DNA of 7,003 nt. Origin: Anaerolineae bacterium (GTDB lineage: Bacteria > Chloroflexota > Anaerolineae > Aggregatilineales > Aggregatilineaceae). This document shows positions 1-5,488 of the stretch, piece by piece (positions within the stretch are counted from its first letter, which is position 1; the number at the start of each line of letters is the position of its first letter). The stretch lies in the NCBI GenBank assembly GCA_018056405.1, contig JAGPFT010000150.1, forward strand, positions 1 to 7,003. Direction: 5' to 3'. The position numbers and the translations under genes were made by a program. Below the pieces are notes generated by a model. It had not been told where the DNA came from and searched no databases. It worked only from the letters and a program-made list of their open reading frames with translations.

Positions 1-227
1 CGCTGGGTGTGTCGCTGCAAACCGTCGAGGGAACCGAGCACACGGCGACCGGCGCGGCGATGCTGGCCGGGCTGGGCGCGCGTGTCTTCTATGACCTGGC
101 GCAGGCGGTTGCCAGCGTCGTGCACTACGGCGCGACCGAGACGCCCGACCCGGCAGATCAGGCCCTCTACGCCGCACAGCACGCCCGCTACCAGGCGCTC
201 TATCCGGCGCTCAATCCCGCGCCGTGA
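1..227 (+). CDS. xylB: xylulokinase (FGGY carbohydrate kinase), C-terminal fragment
   Basis: This is the last 74 codons of a sugar kinase whose start lies outside the window; the reading frame begins at base 3 and ends in TGA at 225-227. Xylulokinase phosphorylates D-xylulose with ATP to D-xylulose 5-phosphate in the cytoplasm, feeding the pentose phosphate pathway. Visible: the segment TATGAAMLAG, which matches the conserved glycine/alanine-rich helix near the end of the FGGY C-terminal domain. It is followed by a hydrophobic helix and by a tail with PDP, repeated tyrosines and YPAL, as in xylulokinase C-termini (family knowledge). The catalytic Asp and phosphate-binding loops are outside the window, so substrate specificity cannot be checked; another FGGY kinase (glycerol, ribulose or fucose type) is possible but the PDP...Y..LYPAL tail favours xylulokinase. 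The gene converges on the 407-aa gene at 341-1564. A heptanucleotide repeat starts within 4 nt of the stop. Confidence 0.8.
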   Translation, partial: LGVSLQTVEGTEHTATGAAMLAGLGARVFYDLAQAVASVVHYGATETPDPADQALYAAQHARYQALYPALNPAP

Positions 228-230
228 GGT

Positions 231-258
231 AGTGATTGGTGGTTGGTTCTTGGTAAGA
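231..258 (+). repeat. degenerate heptanucleotide repeat, four units
   Basis: Directly after the kinase stop codon the + strand reads AGTGATT, GGTGGTT, GGTTCTT, GGTAAGA, with GGT recurring exactly every 7 nt from base 238. It faces the seven-unit array at 279-327, which has the same GGT phase on the other strand. It resembles in style the short tandemly repeated heptanucleotides known from cyanobacterial intergenic DNA; the function is unknown. Confidence 0.6.
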
Positions 259-292
259 ACGGGGTGACCTGGCGTCAGTTCTACCAGCAACC
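241..292. other. imperfect hairpin between convergent genes
   Basis: The inner ends of the two facing heptad arrays can pair: GGTTG (241-245) with CAACC (288-292), TGGTA (251-255) with TACCA (282-286), and GAAC (257-260) with GTTC (278-281). TGAC/GTCA adds pairs inside the loop. Bulges interrupt the stem and no T-run follows on either strand, so a terminator role is only a guess from its place between convergent genes. Confidence 0.3.
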
Positions 293-327
293 GGCGACCC
301 TAAACCCACAACCAATAACCCAAAACC
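279..327 (-). repeat. heptanucleotide repeat array, seven in-phase GGTNNNN units
   Basis: Read on the minus strand from 327 to 279 the units are GGTTTTG, GGTTATT, GGTTGTG, GGTTTAG, GGTCGCC, GGTTGCT, GGTAGAA. All seven begin with GGT without a single phase slip, while the other four positions vary. It lies just past the stop codon of the minus-strand gene 341-1564 and points away from it. Confidence 0.75.
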
Positions 328-340
328 AACGACTCTCTGT

Positions 341-1564
341 TCACGCCTCAGGCGGGGACGCACTTCGCCGTGACCAGCGCCGCCAGCCCCACCAGCCCGC
401 CAGCGCGAGGATGATCAGCGCCACCAGCCGGATGGCCAGCCGCAGCGGATCGGTATCCGCCACCAGCACGACGAGCAGGGCCAGCCCCACCAGCGCGATC
501 AAGCCTACCAGCAGGCGCTCGCGCTCACCTTGCAGCAGGGCGACGCGCGTGTTGAGCGTGCGCAGCGTCAGGTCCATGCGCCGCAGCGTGCTGTCAATGT
601 AGTGGGTGTCCGCCTGAACCTGCGCGTAGAGCATCTCCAGCCGGTTGACCTGGGCTTCCCAGATGGTCGGCGCGGCGTCCCACAGGCCGCTGCGCATCAA
701 CGCCAGCCGGTACTCGAGGGCCAGCGTGTGGAGTTCCTGGGCCACTGCGTGCGTCTCAGTCAGGTCAGCCAGCACCGCGCCATAGGTGGATTCGAGGGTG
801 TCCAGCTCGGCTTGCAGCGGCGAGAGCGCGCGCACCCCGGCCAACTGATCCGGTGGCCCCCATGCCTGCGCCGCCTGCATCACCTTGTCCAGCGCGGCCT
901 GCTGCTGGCGGGCGGCGCGCGAGGCGTGGTCGGTGTACGCCTGCAGGCGGTAACGGGCCTGCACGGGGAACCAGTCAAGCTGCGGAGCCTGCGCGCGCAG
1001 GAACAGATCGGCCCGCGTCTGCGTGCGCGCGTCGGGGTAGACCAGCATATGCGGCTGGTCGGCGCTGCCCAGGTAGAGCACGCCGAAGTACGTCTTGATC
1101 GCTTGCAGGCGTTCCTGTTCGAGGTCTTCGGGCGGGCGCGGGGCAATGCCGCACCAGTAGCGGGTCATGTTCAGCCACGTCGGGGTGTTGGGCGGGCGGT
1201 TGAGCACCTGGTCGAGCATGGCCCAGGTGCTCTGGTCGTGCTCGCCGGCGCGCATGACCGCCAGGCGCAGCACAAGCATGTTGCGCAGCGCGTAGGCGGC
1301 GAGCACGGCGGTCGCGTTGGTCAGCCCCTGGAGCGAGGTGACGGCGGTCAGCGGTTGCGGCTCGTCCGGGGGCGCGCCCTCCCAAATGGAGATGGCGGGC
1401 AACGCCGGGGCGGGCAGCGCCAGCCAGCCGGCCAACGCCTCCAACTGGCGGCGGGCGTCGGTCGCAAAGGCGTCGTGCCGGTCGCGGCGGCGGGCGTCGG
1501 TGTCGCCCGGCGCTTCGCGCAGGTAGAAGTGTGTGGCCTGAACCATCGGCTCGCGGATGAGCAT
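341..1564 (-). CDS. helical protein with two C-terminal membrane segments, possibly CATRA-like
   Basis: 407 aa, no certain family. Visible: an N-terminal alpha/beta-looking region (about 8-200), a mostly helical, coiled-coil-prone region (about 205-350, rich in A, Q, L, R), then two membrane segments (351-369 and 376-394) separated by a short ADTDPLR loop and followed by a basic tail. The two-helix end recalls CorA channels, but the GMN motif of CorA is missing. From memory, the order of features (VQATHFYL near the start, an AVLAAYALRNMLVL helix, WAMLDQVL, ARYRLQAY, a TETHAVA helix, an EAQ...L helix, TM pair) resembles the CATRA proteins of caspase/TPR-associated conflict systems. This is an inference needing a profile search. 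No caspase, TPR or NTPase partner is in the window. The start ATG (1562-1564) is chosen because AAGGA lies 7 nt upstream; a second ATG at codon 7 lacks this support. Most of the protein would be cytoplasmic. Confidence 0.8.
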   Translation of the reverse strand: MLIREPMVQATHFYLREAPGDTDARRRDRHDAFATDARRQLEALAGWLALPAPALPAISIWEGAPPDEPQPLTAVTSLQGLTNATAVLAAYALRNMLVLRLAVMRAGEHDQSTWAMLDQVLNRPPNTPTWLNMTRYWCGIAPRPPEDLEQERLQAIKTYFGVLYLGSADQPHMLVYPDARTQTRADLFLRAQAPQLDWFPVQARYRLQAYTDHASRAARQQQAALDKVMQAAQAWGPPDQLAGVRALSPLQAELDTLESTYGAVLADLTETHAVAQELHTLALEYRLALMRSGLWDAAPTIWEAQVNRLEMLYAQVQADTHYIDSTLRRMDLTLRTLNTRVALLQGERERLLVGLIALVGLALLVVLVADTDPLRLAIRLVALIILALAGWWGWRRWSRRSASPPEA

Positions 1565-1571
1565 GGGAAGT

Positions 1572-1576
1572 TCCTT
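1572..1576 (-). promoter_or_regulatory. ribosome binding site of the 407-aa gene
   Basis: AAGGA on the minus strand with a 7-nt spacer to the ATG at 1562-1564. It decides the start in favour of the first ATG over the second one six codons later. Confidence 0.7.
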
Positions 1577-1596
1577 CGCAAAATCGGTGCCGGGCG

Positions 1597-1638
1597 GATG
1601 ATCGGTGATCAGCGATCAGTTGTCAGTTGTCAGTGAAC
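1597..1638 (+). repeat. heptanucleotide repeat array, six units
   Basis: On the + strand: GATGATC, GGTGATC, AGCGATC, AGTTGTC, AGTTGTC, AGTGAAC. Two adjacent units are identical and the others differ at 1-3 positions. The array lies 33-74 nt upstream of the start codon of the 407-aa minus-strand gene, so it would fall in its leader or promoter region. Confidence 0.75.
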
Positions 1639-1667
1639 GTCACAGGTGCGCTCGACAGCGCCCGGCC

Positions 1668-1673
1668 ATCATA
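1668..1673 (-). promoter_or_regulatory. weak candidate -10 element for the 407-aa gene
   Basis: TATGAT on the minus strand (5 of 6 to TATAAT). The best -35 candidate, GTGACC at 1693-1698, is 19 bp away and only 4 of 6. Use of this site would give a leader of about 95 nt containing the heptad array. It is in the right place but weak. Confidence 0.25.
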
Positions 1674-1725
1674 CGGTGTTGACGGCGACTACGGTCACGT
1701 TGCTGAGGCCGCTCCTTAAACGGCA

Positions 1726-1745
1726 AAAGCCGCTTGCGCGGCTTT
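1726..1745 (-). terminator. perfect 8-bp hairpin, terminator-like
   Basis: AAAGCCGC (1726-1733) and GCGGCTTT (1738-1745) enclose a 4-nt loop. Read on the minus strand the stem ends in CTTTT, a short T-run, so it could end leftward transcription from the glycosyltransferase gene 2169-3812, about 425 nt beyond its stop. The T-run is short and the distance large. Confidence 0.35.
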
Positions 1746-1830
1746 GCACTCTGCCGCCGAAGCGATCAGAGGGGGTATGTCTTATATTATTGCATACACT
1801 CCGGGAAAAACACAACGAATCTGTAGCGCT

Positions 1831-1869
1831 GGGGGCCACGAACAAGCTGTTGGCGTGCTTGTTCCCCCC
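1831..1869. other. strong bulged hairpin in the intergenic region
   Basis: GAACAAGC (1840-1847) pairs perfectly with GCTTGTTC (1857-1864) around a 9-nt loop. After a 4-nt bulge, GGGGG (1831-1835) pairs with CCCCC (1865-1869), giving 13 bp in all. It abuts an AT-rich stretch (about 1776-1800) that is unusual for this window. No T-run follows. Confidence 0.5.
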
Positions 1870-1970
1870 ATCTCCGGCCCTTCCCCCTCGTGAGGGGAAG
1901 GGAGCAGAGCGGCGGGCCTGCTCCCCTTCCCTCCGCGCAGCGCGGGGGAAGGGACCAGGGGATAGGGGGG
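1864..1970. repeat. GC-rich palindromic element A
   Basis: Imperfect terminal inverted repeats (1864-1887 and 1944-1970) both contain CCCTTCCCCC when read inward/outward. Inside are two sub-hairpins: CCCTTCCCC/GGGGAAGGG (1878-1886 with 1894-1902), and a 13-bp bulged stem around the CAG loop at 1938-1940. The style matches REP-type dispersed palindromes, but the sequence is only loosely similar to elements B and C, so it may be a different subfamily. Confidence 0.6.
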
Positions 1971-2137
1971 CAATCCCAGCAGCCAGATAGCCGCCCCTCA
2001 CGGGTCGTTCGTGGACCCATACCGCCGGGAGACATCTCACGAGGATAGCGCTGGTGAGATGACTTCGTAGGGGCGTATTGCAATACGCCCCTACGGAGAG
2101 CCGCTCGGCGGCGCCCCCCAGAACTGGGATACCCCCC
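1965..2137. repeat. inverted-repeat-closed, multi-hairpin element
   Basis: GGGGGG..ATCCCAG (1965-1979) pairs with CTGGGAT.CCCCCC (2124-2137): 13 bp with one small internal loop. Within it lie four hairpins in series: GGGTC/GACCC (2002-2018), CATCTCAC/GTGAGATG (2033-2040 with 2054-2061), the long palindrome 2063-2098, and GCCGC/GCGGC (2100-2112). As RNA this would be a closed multibranch junction; as DNA it looks like a fold-back or miniature element. No reading frame in it looks coding. Confidence 0.5.
2066..2095. repeat. perfect 30-nt zero-spacer palindrome
   Basis: The 15-nt arm CGTAGGGGCGTATTG is followed immediately by its exact reverse complement. Flanking bases 2063-2065 and 2096-2098 add three more pairs, one a G-T. 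The arms GTAGGGGCG/CGCCCCTAC are, from memory, a recurring type of dispersed palindrome in environmental bacterial genomes with a variable centre. Confidence 0.85.
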
Positions 2138-2145
2138 TGGCTCTT

Positions 2146-2173
2146 GCCGACCGACAACCGGCAACCGTTCACT
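2146..2173 (-). repeat. heptanucleotide repeat overlapping a stop codon
   Basis: Minus-strand units AGTGAAC, GGTTGCC, GGTTGTC, GGTCGGC. The TGA stop of the glycosyltransferase (2169-2171) is inside the first unit, so the array begins at the end of the gene and continues downstream. Confidence 0.65.
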
Positions 2174-3812
2174 CGTCCTCTGCCACCGGCGCAATCCGGT
2201 ACACGTGCATGCGGTGCTGCGGCAGCTCGGCGACGCGCACCAGGCGCGGGTGCGATGCTTCGCCCCGGTCAATGGCCGTGATCGCATCGCGCGGGACGGG
2301 CGCGAGAAGGTGCGTCACGCCGTAGCGATCCGCCACCTCCAGGATCACGTCGAGTGGCTCGTTGGGCACCATGACGGCGCGGTAGCCGGTGATCATGTTG
2401 ACCGACCAGGGATCGCGCGTCATGACGATGATCTCGCGCTCCTCGTCCGCCTGCAACTGGTCTAGCACGTCCCCCACGTCCAGGTACATGGCCCGCTGCG
2501 CGTTGTTCAGCTTGAAGTCGGCGCGCGTCAGTTCGACGGCGCTGGCCAGCAGCAGGGCCAGCGTCAGCGCCGCCGCCGCCAGGAACGCCGCGCGCGGGCG
2601 CACGTAGCGCTCGACCGTCTGCGCCCCCAAGATCAGCAGGAAGGGCACCATCGCCAGATACGCCTTCTTGAAGCTCCCTCCCTGGCTCAGGTAGGGCATC
2701 AGCGCGCCGTAGGCGACCCAGGTGAACAGGACGAAGAGCAGCGCCGGGGCGAAGGGAGCCAGGTCGCGGCGCGCCGCGCTCCGCCGCGTCGCCCAGGCGT
2801 CCACAAAGCCGCCCAGGATGGCCACCGGGAAGACCAGCTCGACCAGGGTGATCATCAGCTTGACGCTCGCCGCCAGTTCGAAGGCGATCTTACCCAGGAT
2901 GACGCGCAGCCCCTGATCGAGGTAGGTTTGCAGGCTGATCTCTTTGGCGTAGGCGTAGAAGTCCTCGTGCTCGGTGACGAAGAAGGCGTCCGCCGTGCTG
3001 CGCGGCCAGACGGTGCCTAGCTCCGACAGGTTGCGCGCCACCCAGGGCAGCAGCACAATCGCCAGGGTGACGCCCGCGCCCAGCACGTGCCGGAGGCGAG
3101 GATACGCGCCGCGCCACCAGGCCAGCCACAGCCCGCCGAGCGCCCCTGCGGCGATCAGCGCCGGGCCGTCGTTGCGGGTGAGCATGGCCAGCCCCCCCAG
3201 CGCCCCCGCGGCCCACAGCCAACGCCCGTCCTCGCGGACGCCCAGATAGACCGCCGCCAGCGCGCCGAAGGCCCACACGCCAAAGGGCGTCGTCGTGTCG
3301 CTGTGCAGCGATGAGAGGAACAGCCAGGGCGTCCAGGCGGTCGCCAGCGCGGCGAAGACAGCCACCGCGCGGCTGGTGCCAATACGCAGCGCGAACCAGT
3401 AGGCCAGCAGGCTTTGCAGCACGCCGAGCAGCACGAAGGGCAGCAGCGCCGCCTGCACCGAGACGCCGAACAGGGCGAAGCCACCTGCCGCCAGGACGCC
3501 CGGCAGCGGCAGCCAGTGATCGAGCGGGTGCGTGACCGCCGCCGGGTCGTTGGCGAAGCTCCAGATGTAGTCCAGGGTCAAGCCCCGGCCTTCGTGCAGG
3601 CTCAGCGCCAGGTTGTAGTATTCGCTGGGGTCCCACAGCCCCGGATGCTCGCTGATCGCCCAGAAGACCAGGCGCGGGGCCAGGGCCAGGAGGACGATCA
3701 CCAGCGGCCAGAAGCCGCGCCGCCGGGCGAGGGCCAGCCCGCGCGCCTGGGCAGAGGCGTGCGTGCCCCTGTCATGAGTGACCTGCCCCCTGTCGCTGGT
3801 GAACAGCCTCAC
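2169..3812 (-). CDS. GT-C membrane glycosyltransferase (GT39/PMT_2-like)
   Basis: About 547 aa, multi-pass membrane protein of the ArnT/PMT type, which transfers sugars from polyprenyl-phosphate donors on the outer face of the cytoplasmic membrane (family knowledge; substrate unknown). Visible (numbered from the GTG at 3810-3812): first membrane helix about 35-53, then an outer loop with WDPSEYY, whose Asp-61 sits where the family's catalytic acid lies. Next come a loop DHWLPLPG (98-105), TRND (212-215), PWVARN (256-261), more helices to about residue 440, and a soluble C-terminal domain of roughly 100 aa. The start is uncertain: no ATG, GTG or TTG lies between this GTG and the first helix. 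The GTG is preceded by GAGG at 5 nt but falls inside palindromic element B. The alternative is ATG at 3954-3956 (595 aa), which would translate the whole element. Divergent from the glycosyltransferase at 4032. Confidence 0.85.
   Translation of the reverse strand: MRLFTSDRGQVTHDRGTHASAQARGLALARRRGFWPLVIVLLALAPRLVFWAISEHPGLWDPSEYYNLALSLHEGRGLTLDYIWSFANDPAAVTHPLDHWLPLPGVLAAGGFALFGVSVQAALLPFVLLGVLQSLLAYWFALRIGTSRAVAVFAALATAWTPWLFLSSLHSDTTTPFGVWAFGALAAVYLGVREDGRWLWAAGALGGLAMLTRNDGPALIAAGALGGLWLAWWRGAYPRLRHVLGAGVTLAIVLLPWVARNLSELGTVWPRSTADAFFVTEHEDFYAYAKEISLQTYLDQGLRVILGKIAFELAASVKLMITLVELVFPVAILGGFVDAWATRRSAARRDLAPFAPALLFVLFTWVAYGALMPYLSQGGSFKKAYLAMVPFLLILGAQTVERYVRPRAAFLAAAALTLALLLASAVELTRADFKLNNAQRAMYLDVGDVLDQLQADEEREIIVMTRDPWSVNMITGYRAVMVPNEPLDVILEVADRYGVTHLLAPVPRDAITAIDRGEASHPRLVRVAELPQHRMHVYRIAPVAEDE
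3764..3805 (-). repeat. heptanucleotide repeat in the 5' part of the glycosyltransferase frame
   Basis: Minus-strand heptads AGGGGCA, TCATGAC, AGGTCAC, AGGGGGC, CAGCGAC, TGTTCAC (listed from 3764 up) keep a 7-nt phase, and GACAGGGG occurs twice. In the gene frame it reads as DRG...DRG, a low-information N-terminus. It directly adjoins element B. Confidence 0.5.
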
Positions 3813-3901
3813 CCCCAGCCTCGCCCCGCTCGGCTTGCTCCCTCTCCACGACGTGGAGAGGGGGCGGCGAGGCGCGTCAGCGCCGAGCGGGGGTGAGGCT
3901 G
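3804..3901. repeat. palindromic element B (REP/MITE-like)
   Basis: Perfect 13-bp terminal inverted repeats (CAGCCTCACCCCC at 3804-3816 with 3889-3901) and a perfect 10-bp central hairpin (CCCTCTCCAC 3840-3849 with 3853-3862). Middle arms GCCTCGCC (3818-3825 with 3866-3873) and GCTCGGC (3828-3834 with 3882-3888) pair in a crossing order, so they are alternative or pseudoknotted pairings. The reverse complement of element C (5489-5583) aligns along the full length; the last 44 nt differ at 3 positions. No coding capacity of its own. Confidence 0.85.
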
Positions 3902-3963
3902 GCGAGCGCGGCCAGATTGCCCGGCGGACTCTATCCACACCCTGCACGACGGCCATGCGATGT

Positions 3964-3992
3964 TTGCCTGCCTTCTTGTGTGGCGGTATAAA
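3964..3992 (+). promoter_or_regulatory. candidate sigma70-type promoter for the glycosyltransferase at 4032
   Basis: TTGCCT (3964-3969; 4 of 6), a 17-bp spacer and TATAAA (3987-3992; 5 of 6). Transcription would start near 3999-4000, giving a leader of about 32 nt before the GTG at 4032 and excluding the upstream ATG at 3960. Confidence 0.5.
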
Positions 3993-4023
3993 CAGCGCGC
4001 TCAGCACACACTGATCGGCAGCT

Positions 4024-4029
4024 ATTATA
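4024..4029 (-). promoter_or_regulatory. candidate -10 element for the leftward glycosyltransferase
   Basis: A perfect TATAAT on the minus strand inside an AT-richer pocket between the divergent genes. No good -35 is visible at 16-18 bp (GGTTTT/GTTTTG only). Transcripts from here would cross the + strand promoter and element B before the proposed start at 3812, or begin about 60 nt before the ATG at 3954-3956. Confidence 0.4.
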
Positions 4030-4031
4030 CC

Positions 4032-5339
4032 GTGAGACCGTTCCCCAAAACCCGTCATTTCCTGGGTGTGCGTCCGGCCCTGGCATTGTTCCTGCTGGCG
4101 CTGGCCCTGCGCCTGGCCTTCGTGCTGATCCTCGAGCCGTCGCCGGTCTTCGAGGGCGGCGACACCAACTGGTACATGCAGAACGGGCGCGACCTGGTGA
4201 CGACTGGCAAGACCGCCGGGCCGCTGCAAACCGCGCCGCTCTACCTGCTGCTGACTGGCATTGCCCAGGTGATCGTCCCCGGCGGGCCGACCGAAGGCCG
4301 CGCTTACAACGACGGCGAGATGCAACTTCTCCGCGTGACGCAGGCGTTTCTGGCGGCGGCACTGGTCGCGTCCGTCTATGGGCTGGCGGCGCGGCTGTTC
4401 TCGGCGCGGGCGGGCTGGGTAGCCGGCCTGGTCGCCGCAATCAGCCCCACGCTGATCATCGAGGCGGGCACCCTGATCACCGAGGGCGTCTTTCTCTGTT
4501 TCATCTTCGGCGGGCTGGCCCTCTACGCGCGCGCGCTGGAAGGGCAGCGAACCGCTCCCTACGCAGCGGCGGGCGCGCTGCTCGCCCTGGCGACGCTGAC
4601 CCGCGCCGTCTTCCTGCTCTTCCCGCTGGGGATCGTCGCGCACCTGTGGCTGGTGCGCCGCCGGGCATGGGCGCGGCCCACGCTGGCCCTGCTGATCACC
4701 TACGCCACGCTGCTCGCCCCCTGGACGGTCTACAATCTGGCCGTGTGGGACCGGCTGGTGATCGCTGGCGACGGGCTGCTCGGCTTCGTCCACCAGGGCG
4801 CGACGGGCAAGGCGTCGCCGCAGGACGTGGACGCCGACCTGGGCCTGGCCCCTGGCGACCCCGGCAGTGACCGCCAGGAGGCACTGCGCGCGCGCGTCCG
4901 CGAGAGCATCTTCGACGACCCGACGGGCTGGGCGGCGCATCGCGTCAAGGAACTGAGCGGGGCCATCCTCCAGCCGCACAACACCGTTCACTTCCCCGGC
5001 GAGAGCATCCGTGACGCGGCGGCGGATTGGCTGCGCGAGGATCGCACGCTGGGCGGCCTGCGCGACCTGACGCGCATCGAGGCGTTCTGGCCCAAGCTGG
5101 CCCTGTACGTCTTCCACTATGCGGGGCTGCTGCTGGGCGCGGCGGGCATGATCTGGGCGCGGCGGCGCTGGCGTGCCCTGCTGCCGCTGTATGGGGTCGT
5201 CGCCTACTTCCTGGGGATTCACCTGGTGCTGCTGGCCCTGCCGCGCTACCTGTTCCCGCTCTACCCGGCGTTGTGGGTATTCGCGGCGGCGTGGCTGGTC
5301 GAGATCGCTGTTCCGCGTCTGGCTGGCTCCCGCAACTAG
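4032..5339 (+). CDS. GT-C membrane glycosyltransferase (GT39/PMT_2-like)
   Basis: 435 aa, multi-pass membrane protein of the same broad class as its divergent neighbour, probably transferring a sugar from a polyprenyl-phosphate carrier outside the membrane; acceptor and sugar are unknown. Visible (residues counted from GTG 4032): first helix about 15-34, then an outer loop EGGDTNWYM whose Asp-44 is the likely catalytic acid, and a LYLLLTG helix. Further motifs are an acidic TLITEGVF helix (147-154), LTRAVFLLFP (189-198) and LAPWTVYNL (228-236), the last two as in this family. Then comes a hydrophilic region (about 250-325) and three C-terminal helices. The start is GTG 4032 rather than the in-frame ATG at 3960 because the 24 intervening codons have low third-position GC and lie on the candidate promoter. 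No clear Shine-Dalgarno precedes GTG 4032. Its last ~14 codons are duplicated at 5685-5735. Confidence 0.85.
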   Translation: MRPFPKTRHFLGVRPALALFLLALALRLAFVLILEPSPVFEGGDTNWYMQNGRDLVTTGKTAGPLQTAPLYLLLTGIAQVIVPGGPTEGRAYNDGEMQLLRVTQAFLAAALVASVYGLAARLFSARAGWVAGLVAAISPTLIIEAGTLITEGVFLCFIFGGLALYARALEGQRTAPYAAAGALLALATLTRAVFLLFPLGIVAHLWLVRRRAWARPTLALLITYATLLAPWTVYNLAVWDRLVIAGDGLLGFVHQGATGKASPQDVDADLGLAPGDPGSDRQEALRARVRESIFDDPTGWAAHRVKELSGAILQPHNTVHFPGESIRDAAADWLREDRTLGGLRDLTRIEAFWPKLALYVFHYAGLLLGAAGMIWARRRWRALLPLYGVVAYFLGIHLVLLALPRYLFPLYPALWVFAAAWLVEIAVPRLAGSRN

Positions 5340-5434
5340 TACCAGTTAATCTGATTCTGGCGCATAAACACTCTGTCTTCTCGCTCACTCGCGCGGAATC
5401 TATCCATCGAATTCACAATGGCTGAGTACTAGTT
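5334..5434. repeat. AT-richer segment bounded by perfect 9-bp inverted repeats
   Basis: AACTAGTAC (5334-5342) and GTACTAGTT (5426-5434) are exact inverted repeats enclosing 83 nt of visibly lower GC content than anything nearby. The left repeat overlaps the TAG stop codon of the glycosyltransferase. Nothing in the enclosed segment looks coding. It may be a small inserted or excised element, or chance; no target-site duplication was recognised. Confidence 0.4.
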
Positions 5435-5488
5435 CAGGGGCGGACAGGCGTTGAGGTGGGTGCGTAGTCTGGAGTGGCCCTTCACTTT

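Noticed and set aside
231..327. The repeats as a CRISPR array
   Set aside because: The 7-nt period is far too short, and there are no spacers or cas genes.
341..1564. The 407-aa protein as a CorA magnesium channel
   Set aside because: The two terminal membrane helices fit, but the GMN motif after the first helix is absent.
530..1636. Open frame of 368 codons on the + strand opposite the 407-aa gene
   Set aside because: It is antisense to a gene with a good ribosome binding site and clear membrane helices; the product is rich in R, G, Q and V with no recognisable motif.
1669..2287. Several open frames of 100-170 codons in the 1565-2168 gap
   Set aside because: They translate hairpins and palindromic repeats, are low in complexity, and lack ribosome binding sites.
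3957..5222. Long open frame on the minus strand extending the 2169-3812 gene to 5222 (1017 codons in total)
   Set aside because: It runs antisense through the entire well-supported + strand glycosyltransferase. Its product there is rich in R, Q, G and P without domains; this is a high-GC codon shadow.
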